Positions 33,671 to 40,950 of a DNA stretch of 46,257 nucleotides are shown one piece after another. The position numbers and the translations under genes are program-made. The stretch covers positions 1 through 46,257 of the forward strand of contig JALLOG010000010.1 of assembly GCA_027717645.1 (NCBI GenBank), in the 5' to 3' direction. Numbering within the stretch: the first letter of the stretch is position 1; every line of letters begins with the position of its first letter. Origin of the DNA: Desulfobacterota bacterium AH_259_B03_O07. GTDB lineage: Bacteria > Desulfobacterota_D > UBA1144 > Nemesobacterales > CSP1-2. Under the pieces are notes generated by a model. The model was not told where the DNA came from, did no database searches, and saw only the letters and a program-made list of their open reading frames with translations.

Positions 33671-34045
33671 ATGCGATCGTTAATTCTAATTTGGACTTGC
33701 ATATCAGTAATAGTAGTTGTCACTCCTATAGTATCGTCTGCTGAGGCTAAAGAGCAAAAGGTTGAGAAATTTGGATCTGGGAGCTGTGATATCAGAGCAG
33801 TACTGGGCTACTGTTACGAGTACAGAGGTGATGCCTGGAGTGAGTCAGAAGCACGGTCGCAATGTGATGGCTCACCTGGTGGTACTTATTCCACTTCATC
33901 ATGTCCTTCAGAGAATCAAGTCGGAAGATGTAGCTTTTATTCTGCTGAGAAGCGAAACAACGAGTTAATTTATTATTATTACTCGCCAACCTTTGATAAA
34001 AAAACGGCTAAGTGGAGCTGTGCCGGAGATTTTACCGCTCCTTAG
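33671..34045 (+). CDS. Small secreted Cys-containing protein
   Basis: 124 residues. Signal peptide at about 1-26 (RSLILIWTCISVIVVVTPIV, then S-S-A-E-A), giving a mature protein of about 100 residues. The mature part contains six cysteines (CDIRAVLGYCYEYRGDAW, C-D-G, S-C, RC, W-S-C), likely three disulfides. Y-C-Y-E-Y and RSQCDGSPGGTYSTSSCP give it the look of a periplasmic or extracellular domain of unknown type. First gene of the all-forward accessory region; no clear Shine-Dalgarno. Confidence 0.65.
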   Translation: MRSLILIWTCISVIVVVTPIVSSAEAKEQKVEKFGSGSCDIRAVLGYCYEYRGDAWSESEARSQCDGSPGGTYSTSSCPSENQVGRCSFYSAEKRNNELIYYYYSPTFDKKTAKWSCAGDFTAP

Positions 34046-34097
34046 AATATTGGCAAGTTTTATTCTCAGATTTTGACAATTCAAAGAAGTTTTTGTA

Positions 34098-34175
34098 TCT
34101 CTATCTCCAAACATCTTGAAGATCTTAGAGTTTTTAAACATATAATCAGTTAGTATAAAATAATGTATGATACTG
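34098..34175 (+). repeat. Interspersed promoter-like motif, copy C
   Basis: TATCTCCAAACATCTTGAAG and the following TTAGAGTTTTTAAACATATA resemble the motif at 35117-35175 and, more weakly, 38209-38270. It precedes the ArsM-like gene and may carry its promoter. Divergence is considerable, so membership is tentative. Confidence 0.35.
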
Positions 34176-34230
34176 ATTAGGTTTATTAGGAAAGAAATCA
34201 GAAACATGTTTCAAAACGATAGGAGGACAT

Positions 34231-35022
34231 ATGGCCACAAAAGTTAGTACCGATGTTAACTCGATCAACGCGATTGAACTCGAACAAAAGGTTAAGGACA
34301 TGTACAGCGAGGTCGCGCTTAACCCACACGGGGAGTTTCACTTCGAGATGGGACGCGTGCTGGCGGAAAGATTGGGTTATTTATCTGAAGACCTAGACCA
34401 CATTCCGGCAGAGGCGATCGATTCGTTTGCGGGTGTTGGATACTACTTCCATCTAGCGAATCTCAACGAGGGTGAAAGCGTAATTGATCTCGGCAGCGGA
34501 TCGGGGATGGATACCTTTGTTGCCGCCTTGAAGGTCGGAAAAAACGGCAAGGTGGTAGGAGTCGACATGACAGATGAACAGCGCGCCAAGGCGGAGCGCC
34601 TGCGTGATCAGGCGGGGTTCAATAACGTCACCTATCTCAAGAGCTATATCGATGCCATTCCTTGCGAGGACGGGAGTTTCGATGCTGTAATCAGCAATGG
34701 GGTAATCAATCTCGTCGCAGATAAAGGAAGGCTGTTTCGGGAAGCCGCACGAATATTAAAAACAAACGGACGCCTTGCGATCTCGGACATAGTAACCGAG
34801 GTGCAGCTCCCTGAAGGGATTAGCTGCGATACCACATTGTGGGCCGCTTGCATCGGCGGGGCAATGCAACAGGATAGTTATCGAGGGGCGATCGAAGCAG
34901 CAGGTCTGAGCGTGAGGGCCGTACAGGAAAATCCGCAGTATAAGTTCATCTCCGAGAATGCCAGGGGCGCAAGCAAGAAGTTTGGCGTTAAAAGCATATC
35001 CCTATTAGCAGTGAAGGTATAA
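34231..35022 (+). CDS. SAM-dependent methyltransferase, ArsM-like
   Basis: 263 residues, ATG with AGGAGG six bases upstream. Class I methyltransferase: motif I VIDLGSGSGMDTF, acidic end of strand 2 VVGVDMTDEQRAKAE, then C-E-D-G-S-F-D-A-V-I-S-N-G-V. Like arsenite methyltransferases it has paired cysteines further on (ISCDTTLWAACIGGAM) and the QDSYRGAIEAAGL end, but the N-terminal third Cys pair of ArsM is missing. It may methylate arsenite or another soft substrate. The gene is visibly richer in GC (many third-position C/G) than its neighbours, a hint of recent transfer. No ars regulator or pump is adjacent. Confidence 0.82.
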   Translation: MATKVSTDVNSINAIELEQKVKDMYSEVALNPHGEFHFEMGRVLAERLGYLSEDLDHIPAEAIDSFAGVGYYFHLANLNEGESVIDLGSGSGMDTFVAALKVGKNGKVVGVDMTDEQRAKAERLRDQAGFNNVTYLKSYIDAIPCEDGSFDAVISNGVINLVADKGRLFREAARILKTNGRLAISDIVTEVQLPEGISCDTTLWAACIGGAMQQDSYRGAIEAAGLSVRAVQENPQYKFISENARGASKKFGVKSISLLAVKV

Positions 35023-35140
35023 AATTAAAGCACGTCAATGTATTTGGGACGAGGAAAAAAGTATCTGGTCTTTACTTTTGACATTATCCCCAAATTAGAA
35101 TTGTATTCTTATCTCCCAAAATCATAAGGTTATTAGAATT

Positions 35141-35170
35141 TTGAAATCAACTCATTTGATATTATATAAT
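35141..35170 (+). promoter_or_regulatory. Candidate sigma-70 promoter within the interspersed motif (copy A)
   Basis: TTGAAA (35141-35146), 18 bp, TATAAT (35165-35170). It lies in the motif TTTTGAAATCAACTCATTT, which recurs with one change (TTTTGAAGTCAACTCATTT) at 38236-38254 before the DUF1801 gene. It is a good consensus match, but upstream of a pseudogene here. Confidence 0.55.
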
Positions 35171-35347
35171 ACTATAAATTATATGGGGAATTTGAATTAA
35201 ATCTGGTCGCAAAATGCAACTCCCTGTAAATTAATATCATAAAGCTTTGAGTTTTTGACTAACCATTTATCTGCGACGCTTTTTTATCTTGGGATTGCTT
35301 TGCTCGTAGATTAGCTTTTAATCCTGCTCTTAGCTTTTCCACTTATA

Positions 35348-35452
35348 ATTGTGGTAGATCGAGGTGTCATTGATAGGGAGGAGCACTATCTTGAAAAAAA
35401 GTTTGGAAATGAATACCTGAGTTAAAAAAAACGAGTTCGTCGTTGGATCTAG
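35348..35452 (+). pseudogene. C-terminal relic of an isoprenylcysteine carboxyl methyltransferase-like gene
   Basis: The frame reads IVVDRGVIDREEHYLEKKFG, then NEYLS-stop-KKRVRRWI and a final TAG. The ending G-V-I-x-R-E-E-x-Y-L-E-x-K-F-G-x-x-Y-x-x-Y-K-x-R-V-R-R-W is the hallmark of the ICMT/PEMT-like membrane methyltransferase family. The internal TAA sits where Tyr (TAT/TAC) is expected, so a single base change produced it. The upstream transmembrane part is out of frame or lost. Confidence 0.75.
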
Positions 35453-35550
35453 TAAAACCATATGATAAAGATTGAATTAATTTTTATACTGATTCAAGGA
35501 TTAATAAAAATTAATTAATTGCCTGTTATTTTGAGTACCGGTGGTGTTAA

Positions 35551-35889
35551 TTGGCATATAATGAAGAATTGGCTCATCGAATTAGAAAAATCTTTAAGGG
35601 TAAGAATCGTATATCAAAAAAGAAGATGTTTGGATGCCTGTCTTTTATGCTCGGTGGTCATATGTGCTGCGGAGTCTTGAACGATGATCTTGTAGTTCGC
35701 GTGGGACCAGATGGCTATGAGCATGCTTTGGCTCAGCGACATGTACGCCCAATGGACTTAAACGGAGGTTCACTGAGAGGCTTCGTATTTGTAGATCCGA
35801 AAGGATTCGCAACATATGACTCACTTATGACGTGGATAGAAATGGGCATTAAGTTTACCCCCTCTCTTCCTCCAAAAAAAAGCATTTAG
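35551..35889 (+). CDS. TfoX N-terminal domain protein
   Basis: 112 residues from a TTG start (GGTGG about ten bases upstream). Sequence features: MAYNEELAHRIRKIF, KKKMFGCLSFMLGGHMCCGV, a strand DDLVVRVGP and RPMDLNGGSLRGFVFVDPKG. This is the stand-alone TfoX_N domain, an alpha-beta fold related to the N-terminal half of the competence regulator TfoX/Sxy. Stand-alone forms are common in cassette-like and accessory regions and their role is unknown. The partner TfoX_C domain is absent. Followed by an 11-bp inverted repeat. Confidence 0.85.
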   Translation: MAYNEELAHRIRKIFKGKNRISKKKMFGCLSFMLGGHMCCGVLNDDLVVRVGPDGYEHALAQRHVRPMDLNGGSLRGFVFVDPKGFATYDSLMTWIEMGIKFTPSLPPKKSI

Positions 35890-35894
35890 TTGTA

Positions 35895-35946
35895 AATTCA
35901 TAGATAAAGCTGCTTTAAGTCTGAACTTTTGCGTCATCTATGAATT
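35895..35946. repeat. 11-bp perfect inverted repeat after the TfoX-N gene
   Basis: AATTCATAGAT (35895-35905) and ATCTATGAATT (35936-35946) are exact inverse copies with a 30-nt loop. No T-run follows. Position and form would fit a cassette recombination site or a weak terminator; neither is shown. Confidence 0.55.
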
Positions 35947-36154
35947 GACTGTGTATTACTATTTCAAGACATGTACATATTTTTGCCATCTTGTAAAAAA
36001 AGTTGGGTTATAATTAATATAATAGTTGTGAATATGAAATCTTTAAACATTTCGCTTTCTATATAAGGGGGGGGTAAGTAACTTTTTTGTACACGCCATA
36101 GAAGCATCACGTTATTGTAGTAAGGGAAAAACATATAAAAAGGATTTCCATCTT

Positions 36155-37342
36155 TTGACAAGATTCTCCACCTCGCTATTCACAATAACATTTACGCTTT
36201 TAATCTGTCTCCTTACTATTGTCGATGCTAAGGACTCTGTAGGATACACATTTGATATGCCAACTAAAGCTCATCAGGCAATTGATGAGTTTTATAAGCG
36301 GATTGCTTCTGATGTCAAACTTGACGATGTCGGGGGGATGACGGTTGCTGTAATTAAAGGAGATGAAATTATTTCGGCAGCAGCGTTTGGTTGGGCTGAT
36401 AAGGAGAAAAAAATCCCAGCTACGATAGACACAATATATCGGATTGGCTCAATAACAAAATCGATTACGGCAGTAGCCTTGTTAGAGCTTGTTGAGAAGG
36501 GTGTTTTAGGATTAGATGACCCTGTGGAGATATATTTACCTGAAATAAGACGTCTCCAGGGATATTCCCAATATCCTCCCATAACCTTCCGTCAACTAGC
36601 TAGTCATACATCTGGTTTAATACGCGAACCGAAGTTATGGAATGCTGCATATGGGCCAATTTCGGAATGGGAGAAGAAAGTTTTGGCATCAATTCAAAAA
36701 ACATCATTTTCTTTTCCACCAGGCAAGAAGTTTCAATATTCAAATATTGGTTTCGGGATTTTAGGCCTTGCCATTTCACGGGCGGCTGGAAAGCCTTTTA
36801 TGGAATTGATCAGTGAATTGATTTTTCAACCTTTGGGTATGAGAAAAAGCGCATTTATCATTACTGGTGAATTGGAAGAACATCTTGCAAAGGGGTATGC
36901 AAATATTAGAAATGGACGCGTTAATACAGAATTTCCATTGCTAGAACATTGGGGACGTGGATATAAAGTGCCCAATGGAGGAGTGTATACAACGGTGGGG
37001 GATCTAACACGCTTTATTGGAGCATTAACAGGATCATCGGATTCGCATATCCTAAACACTCAAAGTCGAAATGAAATTCAGAGTGTTCATACACCCGGTA
37101 ATAAAGTTAATGGTTACGGTTTGGGATTTTTCATTGAGAATAGCAGAAATGGAATGAAAACCGTTAGTAATAGCGGAATTATAGCTGGGTACAGTGTTTA
37201 TTGTATTTTTGACCCGATATCCAAATTTGGTGTTATCCTTTTAAGAAATTATAACACAGGTAATACTAACCTGAGCCGAGTTGGTAAAGAGTTGCTTTCA
37301 GCGATTGTTTTAGCACAAATAGAACAAGAGGCAAAATTATAA
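36155..37342 (+). CDS. Serine beta-lactamase-family hydrolase with signal peptide
   Basis: 395 residues, TTG start with AAAAAGGA a few bases upstream. Residues 1-25 form a signal peptide. The nucleophile motif is S-I-T-K at 99-102 in IGSITKSITAVALLEL, the Y-S-N motif at 195-197 (FQYSNIGFGILGLAI), and a conserved ASHTSGL at about 149-155. The third motif, H/K-S/T-G in true enzymes, reads N-S-G-I-I-A-G-Y, the form seen in esterase and D-aminopeptidase relatives. The protein is therefore more likely a periplasmic esterase or peptidase than an antibiotic-destroying enzyme. Flanked by unrelated genes, all on this strand. Confidence 0.88.
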   Translation: MTRFSTSLFTITFTLLICLLTIVDAKDSVGYTFDMPTKAHQAIDEFYKRIASDVKLDDVGGMTVAVIKGDEIISAAAFGWADKEKKIPATIDTIYRIGSITKSITAVALLELVEKGVLGLDDPVEIYLPEIRRLQGYSQYPPITFRQLASHTSGLIREPKLWNAAYGPISEWEKKVLASIQKTSFSFPPGKKFQYSNIGFGILGLAISRAAGKPFMELISELIFQPLGMRKSAFIITGELEEHLAKGYANIRNGRVNTEFPLLEHWGRGYKVPNGGVYTTVGDLTRFIGALTGSSDSHILNTQSRNEIQSVHTPGNKVNGYGLGFFIENSRNGMKTVSNSGIIAGYSVYCIFDPISKFGVILLRNYNTGNTNLSRVGKELLSAIVLAQIEQEAKL

Positions 37343-37581
37343 TAATAGATGTCAATCAAACCTACCTTATCGTTTTATTTAAGTTCTTTAGAATTGCTTT
37401 TGCTTAGTAATTTATCTGGTTAAAAAGGGTCTATTCTCAATTTTCTATATCATCTGTCAATTGGTTTCGTATTACAATAGCAAAACATCCCATTATATAT
37501 AGAACCTTTGATTCAAATAATCATTTAGTATAAAATTGGGGACATTAATTCTTAGGTGAGCTCGGTATTAAGGAAGTAGCT

Positions 37582-38208
37582 ATGTTTAGCGGAGTGATGC
37601 TCTTATGGTTTATATTGACGGCTATTTCTGTAGTATTTGTTGCAATTGATATACGTAAAACTCCTGAGTCTAAGGTGTTGAAATGGGGTTTTGTCCTGCT
37701 AACTGCATACACAGGACCTTTCGGTGCCTTCCTATATGCACTTGGATGTCGAGAAGCGCTACCCGGATTGCATGAGCGTTATGTCTCAGTCCGTTGGCGA
37801 CAGGTGTTGGGTTCTACTATGCATTGTGTTGCAGGAGACGGGGTCGGCATTTTAGTGGGTGCCGTAATTGGTAGTTTTCTGAGTTTAGCTTTATTCAAAG
37901 ATATCGCGTTGGAGTATGTTCTCGGTTTTGGATTTGGATGGACTATATTTCAAGCCTTATTCATGAAGGATACTGCCGGTGGGTCGTATAGTCGTGCGCT
38001 TTATAACACTTTTATTCCTGAATTACTCTCCATGAACTGTTTGATGGCCGGTATGGTGGCGCTAACTAGTATTGCAAAGGCGAATGTCACTGGGAGCGAT
38101 GATCCTCTTAAGGGTCGAAGAAGGAAGAAGGGGTCAAATCTTTTGTTTATAAGTATTATTTCTTTAAGTGCGCCATTTGACATTCTGAAAAAAGTTTTCG
38201 TAATTTAA
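37582..38208 (+). pseudogene. Truncated duplicate of the DUF4396 membrane protein gene
   Basis: The first 177 codons match the gene at 40951 almost residue for residue (about six changes), including GSTMHCVAGDGVGILVGAV. At 38111 the likeness ends abruptly after CCTCTTAA, and 31 unrelated codons follow (K-G-R-R-R-K-K...), so the last helix and C-terminal 110 residues are lost. The junction leads into AAGGGGTCAAATC, the kind of sequence seen at ends of REP-type transposase elements. The 5' part is intact, with membrane helices that may still be expressed. Function unknown. Confidence 0.85.
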
Positions 38209-38275
38209 TCTCCAGCTATCTTAAAGTCCTTGAGTTTTTGAAGTCAACTCATTTATTAATTTACGATTCTATTAT
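38209..38275 (+). promoter_or_regulatory. Interspersed promoter-like motif, copy B
   Basis: Contains TTTTTGAAGTCAACTCATTT, nearly the same as at 35140-35157, with TTGAAG at 38238-38243 and a weaker TACGAT box 18 bp on. Transcription from it would begin almost at the ATG of the DUF1801 gene (38276), giving a leaderless message. Confidence 0.5.
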
Positions 38276-38641
38276 ATGTCTAATACAATTAATGACTATA
38301 TCAAAAAGATACCGGAACAGAGATTAGAAAAGTTTCTAACAATAAAAGATTCCTTTATGAAAGCGTCTCGGGGAATTTCTGTGACTATGAAGTACAGAAT
38401 GCAGACCTTTGAAAAGAATGGGAATTGGGTCTGTTTAGCCAACCAGAAAAACTCCATATCAGTTTATTTTTGCAGTGAGGATTTAATTAAACCCATCAAG
38501 GAAAAATTCCCTAAACTAAGTACAGGCAAAGGATGTGTTAGAATCAAGGATAATCAGGGAGTGCCTATAAAAGAGTTGGTGAGGTCTTTTAAACTAGCTA
38601 TGTCAAGAAAAAACAATAAGGTAAAAATGAAAAGAAAATGA
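38276..38641 (+). CDS. DUF1801-like protein
   Basis: 121 residues. MSNTINDYIKKIPEQRLEKF followed by MKYRMQTFEKNGNWVCLANQ, then SISVYFCSEDLIKPIKEKFP and a GKGCVRIKD segment: the small alpha-beta fold of YdhG/DUF1801, similar to the 'iron chaperone' group. The role in cells is not settled. Cytosolic. The stop overlaps the next ATG by ATGA, so the following gene is translationally coupled. No Shine-Dalgarno, consistent with a leaderless start. Confidence 0.78.
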   Translation: MSNTINDYIKKIPEQRLEKFLTIKDSFMKASRGISVTMKYRMQTFEKNGNWVCLANQKNSISVYFCSEDLIKPIKEKFPKLSTGKGCVRIKDNQGVPIKELVRSFKLAMSRKNNKVKMKRK

Positions 38642-38844
38642 AAGAATTGATGAAAGGCGAGGATTATCATAATAGAAGTGGACGAATCTGTTCTAGGGAG
38701 CATCGAGTATCATTTGTGATTCCTAAAAGTAATCTTATCTGGTCGGCTCGGCTGATTTCAAATCGGAAGCTTGTATTTGACCTAAAGGATGACGAGATAA
38801 GATGTCAGGCTTATCTTCGTAAGGTAAATAGGGTCATTGATTGA
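38638..38844 (+). CDS. Small hypothetical protein coupled to DUF1801
   Basis: 68 residues, starting in ATGA overlap with the DUF1801 stop. The product is basic at the N-terminus, with hydrophobic strands (HRVSFVIPKSNLIWSARLIS) and an end rich in Arg, Lys and Asp. No domain recognised. The overlap and the absence of frame breaks favour a real gene, but it could be the 5' part of a longer one cut by the REP-type transposase that starts 32 bp later. Confidence 0.55.
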   Translation: MKELMKGEDYHNRSGRICSREHRVSFVIPKSNLIWSARLISNRKLVFDLKDDEIRCQAYLRKVNRVID

Positions 38845-38875
38845 CTTTGTACTGGTATAATACTTTAATAATATC

Positions 38876-39298
38876 ATGACAAGACAATTGAGATTGGAAT
38901 TTCCCGGGGCTATATATCACGTTACATCACGTGGAAAAGCCAAGCAGGAGATCTTTTTGGGCGAGTAGGATCGAAGGAGCTTTCTTCAATTCATAGGTAA
39001 AGAGATAAAACAGCAAAGATGGAGATGCTATTCCTACTGTCTTATCAACAATCATTAACATCTCCTAATAGAGACACCTGAGGGGAATCTGATCTCTGGG
39101 ATGAGGCGACTCAATGGTGTCTATACCCAAATGTTCAACAGGCGGCATAGAAGGGTTGGTCATTTATTTCAAGGAAGATGTAAGAGCATAATTGTCGATC
39201 GGGAAAGCTATTTATTGGAACTATGTCGATATATAGCCTTTAACCCCGTGAGGGCTGGTATTGTTGATAAGCCTGAGCAATGGGAATGCTCGGGATAA
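38876..39298 (+). pseudogene. REP-associated tyrosine transposase (RAYT), inactivated by nonsense changes
   Basis: A single reading frame starts MTRQLRLEFPGAIYHVTSRG, the standard start of the family. It is interrupted by TAG at 38966 (in place of Glu in L-G-E-E-D-R-R) and by TAA in the catalytic motif NNH-stop-HLLIETPEG, where Y is expected. It continues MRRLNGVYTQMFNRRHRRVG and HLFQGRCKSIIVDRESYL, then CRYIAFNPVRAGIV, and stops early after PEQWECSG. No frameshift is needed. The HUH nuclease motif is destroyed, so the element is dead. The rest of the C-terminus is absent. Confidence 0.92.
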
Positions 39299-39497
39299 TC
39301 GGTTATCTATTCCTTTCTTCCCGAGTAGCAGCCAAATGCGCCTATTGATGGGCCGGGCTGAACTGATAGCCAAGAAAGTCAAACCCTTTCTCCATCCTTC
39401 CAATAACGGTCTTTTCAGGATGCGATTCATAATTAATCTATCGATTAATGATAGTTATAAAATTGCAATGGTTCAATATGTGATGTATAATTGAACT

Positions 39498-39752
39498 ATG
39501 AAATCAATCACTATTCATAAAATTGACGACGAAACTGAACAAAAATTATTGGAGCTTGCTAATAAAGAGGGTATAAGCCTAAATCGCCTAATTAAGAAAG
39601 TTTTGAGAGAATCACTAGGCCTGGATAAAAGTTCCCGCAATAATAAATCTGATTTTGCTGATTTCCTAGGAGTCTGGTCTGACTCGGATGCGGAAGAATT
39701 TCAACTAAATATGGCTCCTCTGGAAGAGATTCATAACGAGGATTGGGAATGA
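39498..39752 (+). CDS. Ribbon-helix-helix antitoxin (VapB/FitA-like)
   Basis: 84 residues. The N-terminus MKSITIHKIDDETEQKLLEL, then ANKEGISLNRLIKKVLRESL, is a ribbon-helix-helix domain: a short strand followed by two helices. The C-terminal segment (SDFADFLGVWSDSDAEEFQ) is the toxin-binding tail of VapB-type antitoxins. It should bind the operator before this gene and neutralise the PIN toxin encoded next. The stop overlaps the toxin ATG (ATGA). Confidence 0.9.
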   Translation: MKSITIHKIDDETEQKLLELANKEGISLNRLIKKVLRESLGLDKSSRNNKSDFADFLGVWSDSDAEEFQLNMAPLEEIHNEDWE

Positions 39753-40141
39753 AGCAAGTTCTACTTGATACCAACTGTTTCTCAGGGCTCTTAAAAGGGG
39801 ATGAACCAGTTCTTAACACAATTGGTGAAGCAGAGCGTGTTTATATGTCGATATTTGTATTAGGCGAACTATTATTTGGCTTCAAGGGAGGAACCAGAGA
39901 GATAGGAAATAGAGATCTGTTAAAACAATTTCTTTCAAAACCCACGGTTAGAATCCTTCAAGCCACAGAGGAAACAGCTGATTATTTTTCAGAAATTATG
40001 TATATGCTGAAAAAAAGTGGCAATAAAATACCAATTAATGATGTTTGGATCGCGGCTCATTCAATGGAATATGCTGCAGTGCTATTAACCTATGACCGTC
40101 ACTTTGAGAATGTTCAGGGATTAAGGCTTTGGAAGACTTAA
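39749..40141 (+). CDS. PIN-domain toxin (VapC-like)
   Basis: 130 residues from the ATG overlapping the antitoxin stop (a TTG six bases upstream is unlikely). The PIN fold's acidic residues are visible: Asp7 in KQVLLDTNCF, the Glu of SIFVLGELLFGFK, the Asp in INDVWIAAHSMEYAA and the Asp in LLTYDRHFENV. VapC toxins are Mg2+-dependent RNases that cut tRNA or rRNA. The pair is the only complete toxin-antitoxin module in the window and sits inside the accessory region. Followed by a terminator-like hairpin. Confidence 0.92.
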   Translation: MKQVLLDTNCFSGLLKGDEPVLNTIGEAERVYMSIFVLGELLFGFKGGTREIGNRDLLKQFLSKPTVRILQATEETADYFSEIMYMLKKSGNKIPINDVWIAAHSMEYAAVLLTYDRHFENVQGLRLWKT

Positions 40142-40147
40142 TCCCTT

Positions 40148-40178
40148 AAAAATGGGTGTTTCCCCTTTTTCTCTTTTC
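40148..40178 (+). terminator. Probable terminator of the toxin-antitoxin operon
   Basis: AAAAATGGG and CCCCTTTTT pair with one mismatch around a short loop (TGTTT) and end in TTTTTCTCTTTT. It starts seven bases after the vapC stop. Confidence 0.6.
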
Positions 40179-40285
40179 GAGATAGCCAGAAAATAATTGG
40201 TTCATGCATAAAATGGGATTAGATATCCTGTTTAATAAATACTAAAGAAGGTGAGAAAAAAAATAGTTTTAGGCGGAGGATAAAG

Positions 40286-40549
40286 ATGCAAGGAATATTA
40301 AAGAATTCATGGAAGCATTTAAGAGTACTATTAATCCTAACATTGGCTATAGTTGCCTGCAATGGGAATGGCGGTGACTCAAAAAGCATCGGCAGTGGCC
40401 CAGGCTTTGTAACACCTCTTGGCATTGCGGTAGAGGCCGATGGCAATCTGGTGGTGGTAGATATAGACCTGGATGCGGTGCTACGGGTGGATCGGGTCAG
40501 TGGCAACCGCACTATCATATCGGATGCCGGCACGGGCAGTGGCCCGTGA
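40286..40549 (+). pseudogene. 5' fragment of an NHL/beta-propeller lipoprotein gene
   Basis: 87 residues. Lipoprotein signal LLILTLAIVAC (lipobox I-V-A-C) with GGAGG before the ATG. One complete propeller blade follows: PGFVTPLGIAVEADGNLVVV, then D-I-D-L-D-A-V-L-R-V-D and SGNRTIISDAGTGSGP, before a TGA. Relatives carry several such blades in tandem, so this is a truncated copy; the GC-richer DNA immediately beyond the stop codes for something else or is rearranged. The truncated lipoprotein might still be made. Confidence 0.75.
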
Positions 40550-40950
40550 AGCAGCTCGCGCCTGCGAGGAGCAACAGGTGTGGCAAGCCGCTTCGAGCCA
40601 GTTGATCGAAACCCACCAGTTGTGTTCTATCTCAGCTATCTTCCAATGATAAATTGGGCTCGAGGAGGCAAGAGTGATCTTCAGAGAGGGCTATTTGGAC
40701 ATTAATAGAACAAGCAAGCGTGACGAGGGTTTCGATATTAATGGTGATAGGCGCATCATAACGGATAATCTGGGTTCATGTATACATAAGAATATACATA
40801 TGAAAGTTAGATAGAATCATTATATCCATGTTTCTTAAGGTGACATAAAGATTTCCAATTTTCTCCCTTGAAAAATCTTGTATCTGATCGATTGTTGATT
40901 TAAAATTTGAACTCTAATATTTGTTCTCACCCTTCAGAAGGGAGGATACT
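40550..40950. other. Rearranged gene-free stretch
   Basis: About 400 bp. A frame just after 40541 (REAARACEEQQVWQAASSQL, then an early stop) is protein-like but has no start. The following sequence (for example near 40700-40760, with I-N-G-D-R-R-I-I-T-D-N) might be a decayed second propeller blade. The last part is AT-rich and likely holds the promoter of the DUF4396 gene. Confidence 0.45.

Larger units (their letters stand above)
35023..35550. other. Gene-free stretch with promoter-like motif and a gene relic
   Basis: About 530 bp. It holds a repeated promoter-like motif (35117-35175) and the decayed end of an isoprenylcysteine methyltransferase-like gene (35348-35452). The rest is AT-rich. 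Confidence 0.5.

Noticed and set aside
36155-37342. Antibiotic-resistance beta-lactamase
   Set aside because: The third motif is N-S-G followed by I-I-A-G-Y, as in esterase or peptidase relatives; no evidence of drug hydrolysis.
38966-39060. Stop-codon recoding in the RAYT frame
   Set aside because: Two different stops (TAG and TAA) occur while intact genes throughout the window end normally with TAA, TAG and TGA; simple decay explains it.
39261-39494. Frame of 77 codons after the RAYT relic
   Set aside because: It overlaps the RAYT frame, has no ribosome site and no recognisable domain; likely chance.
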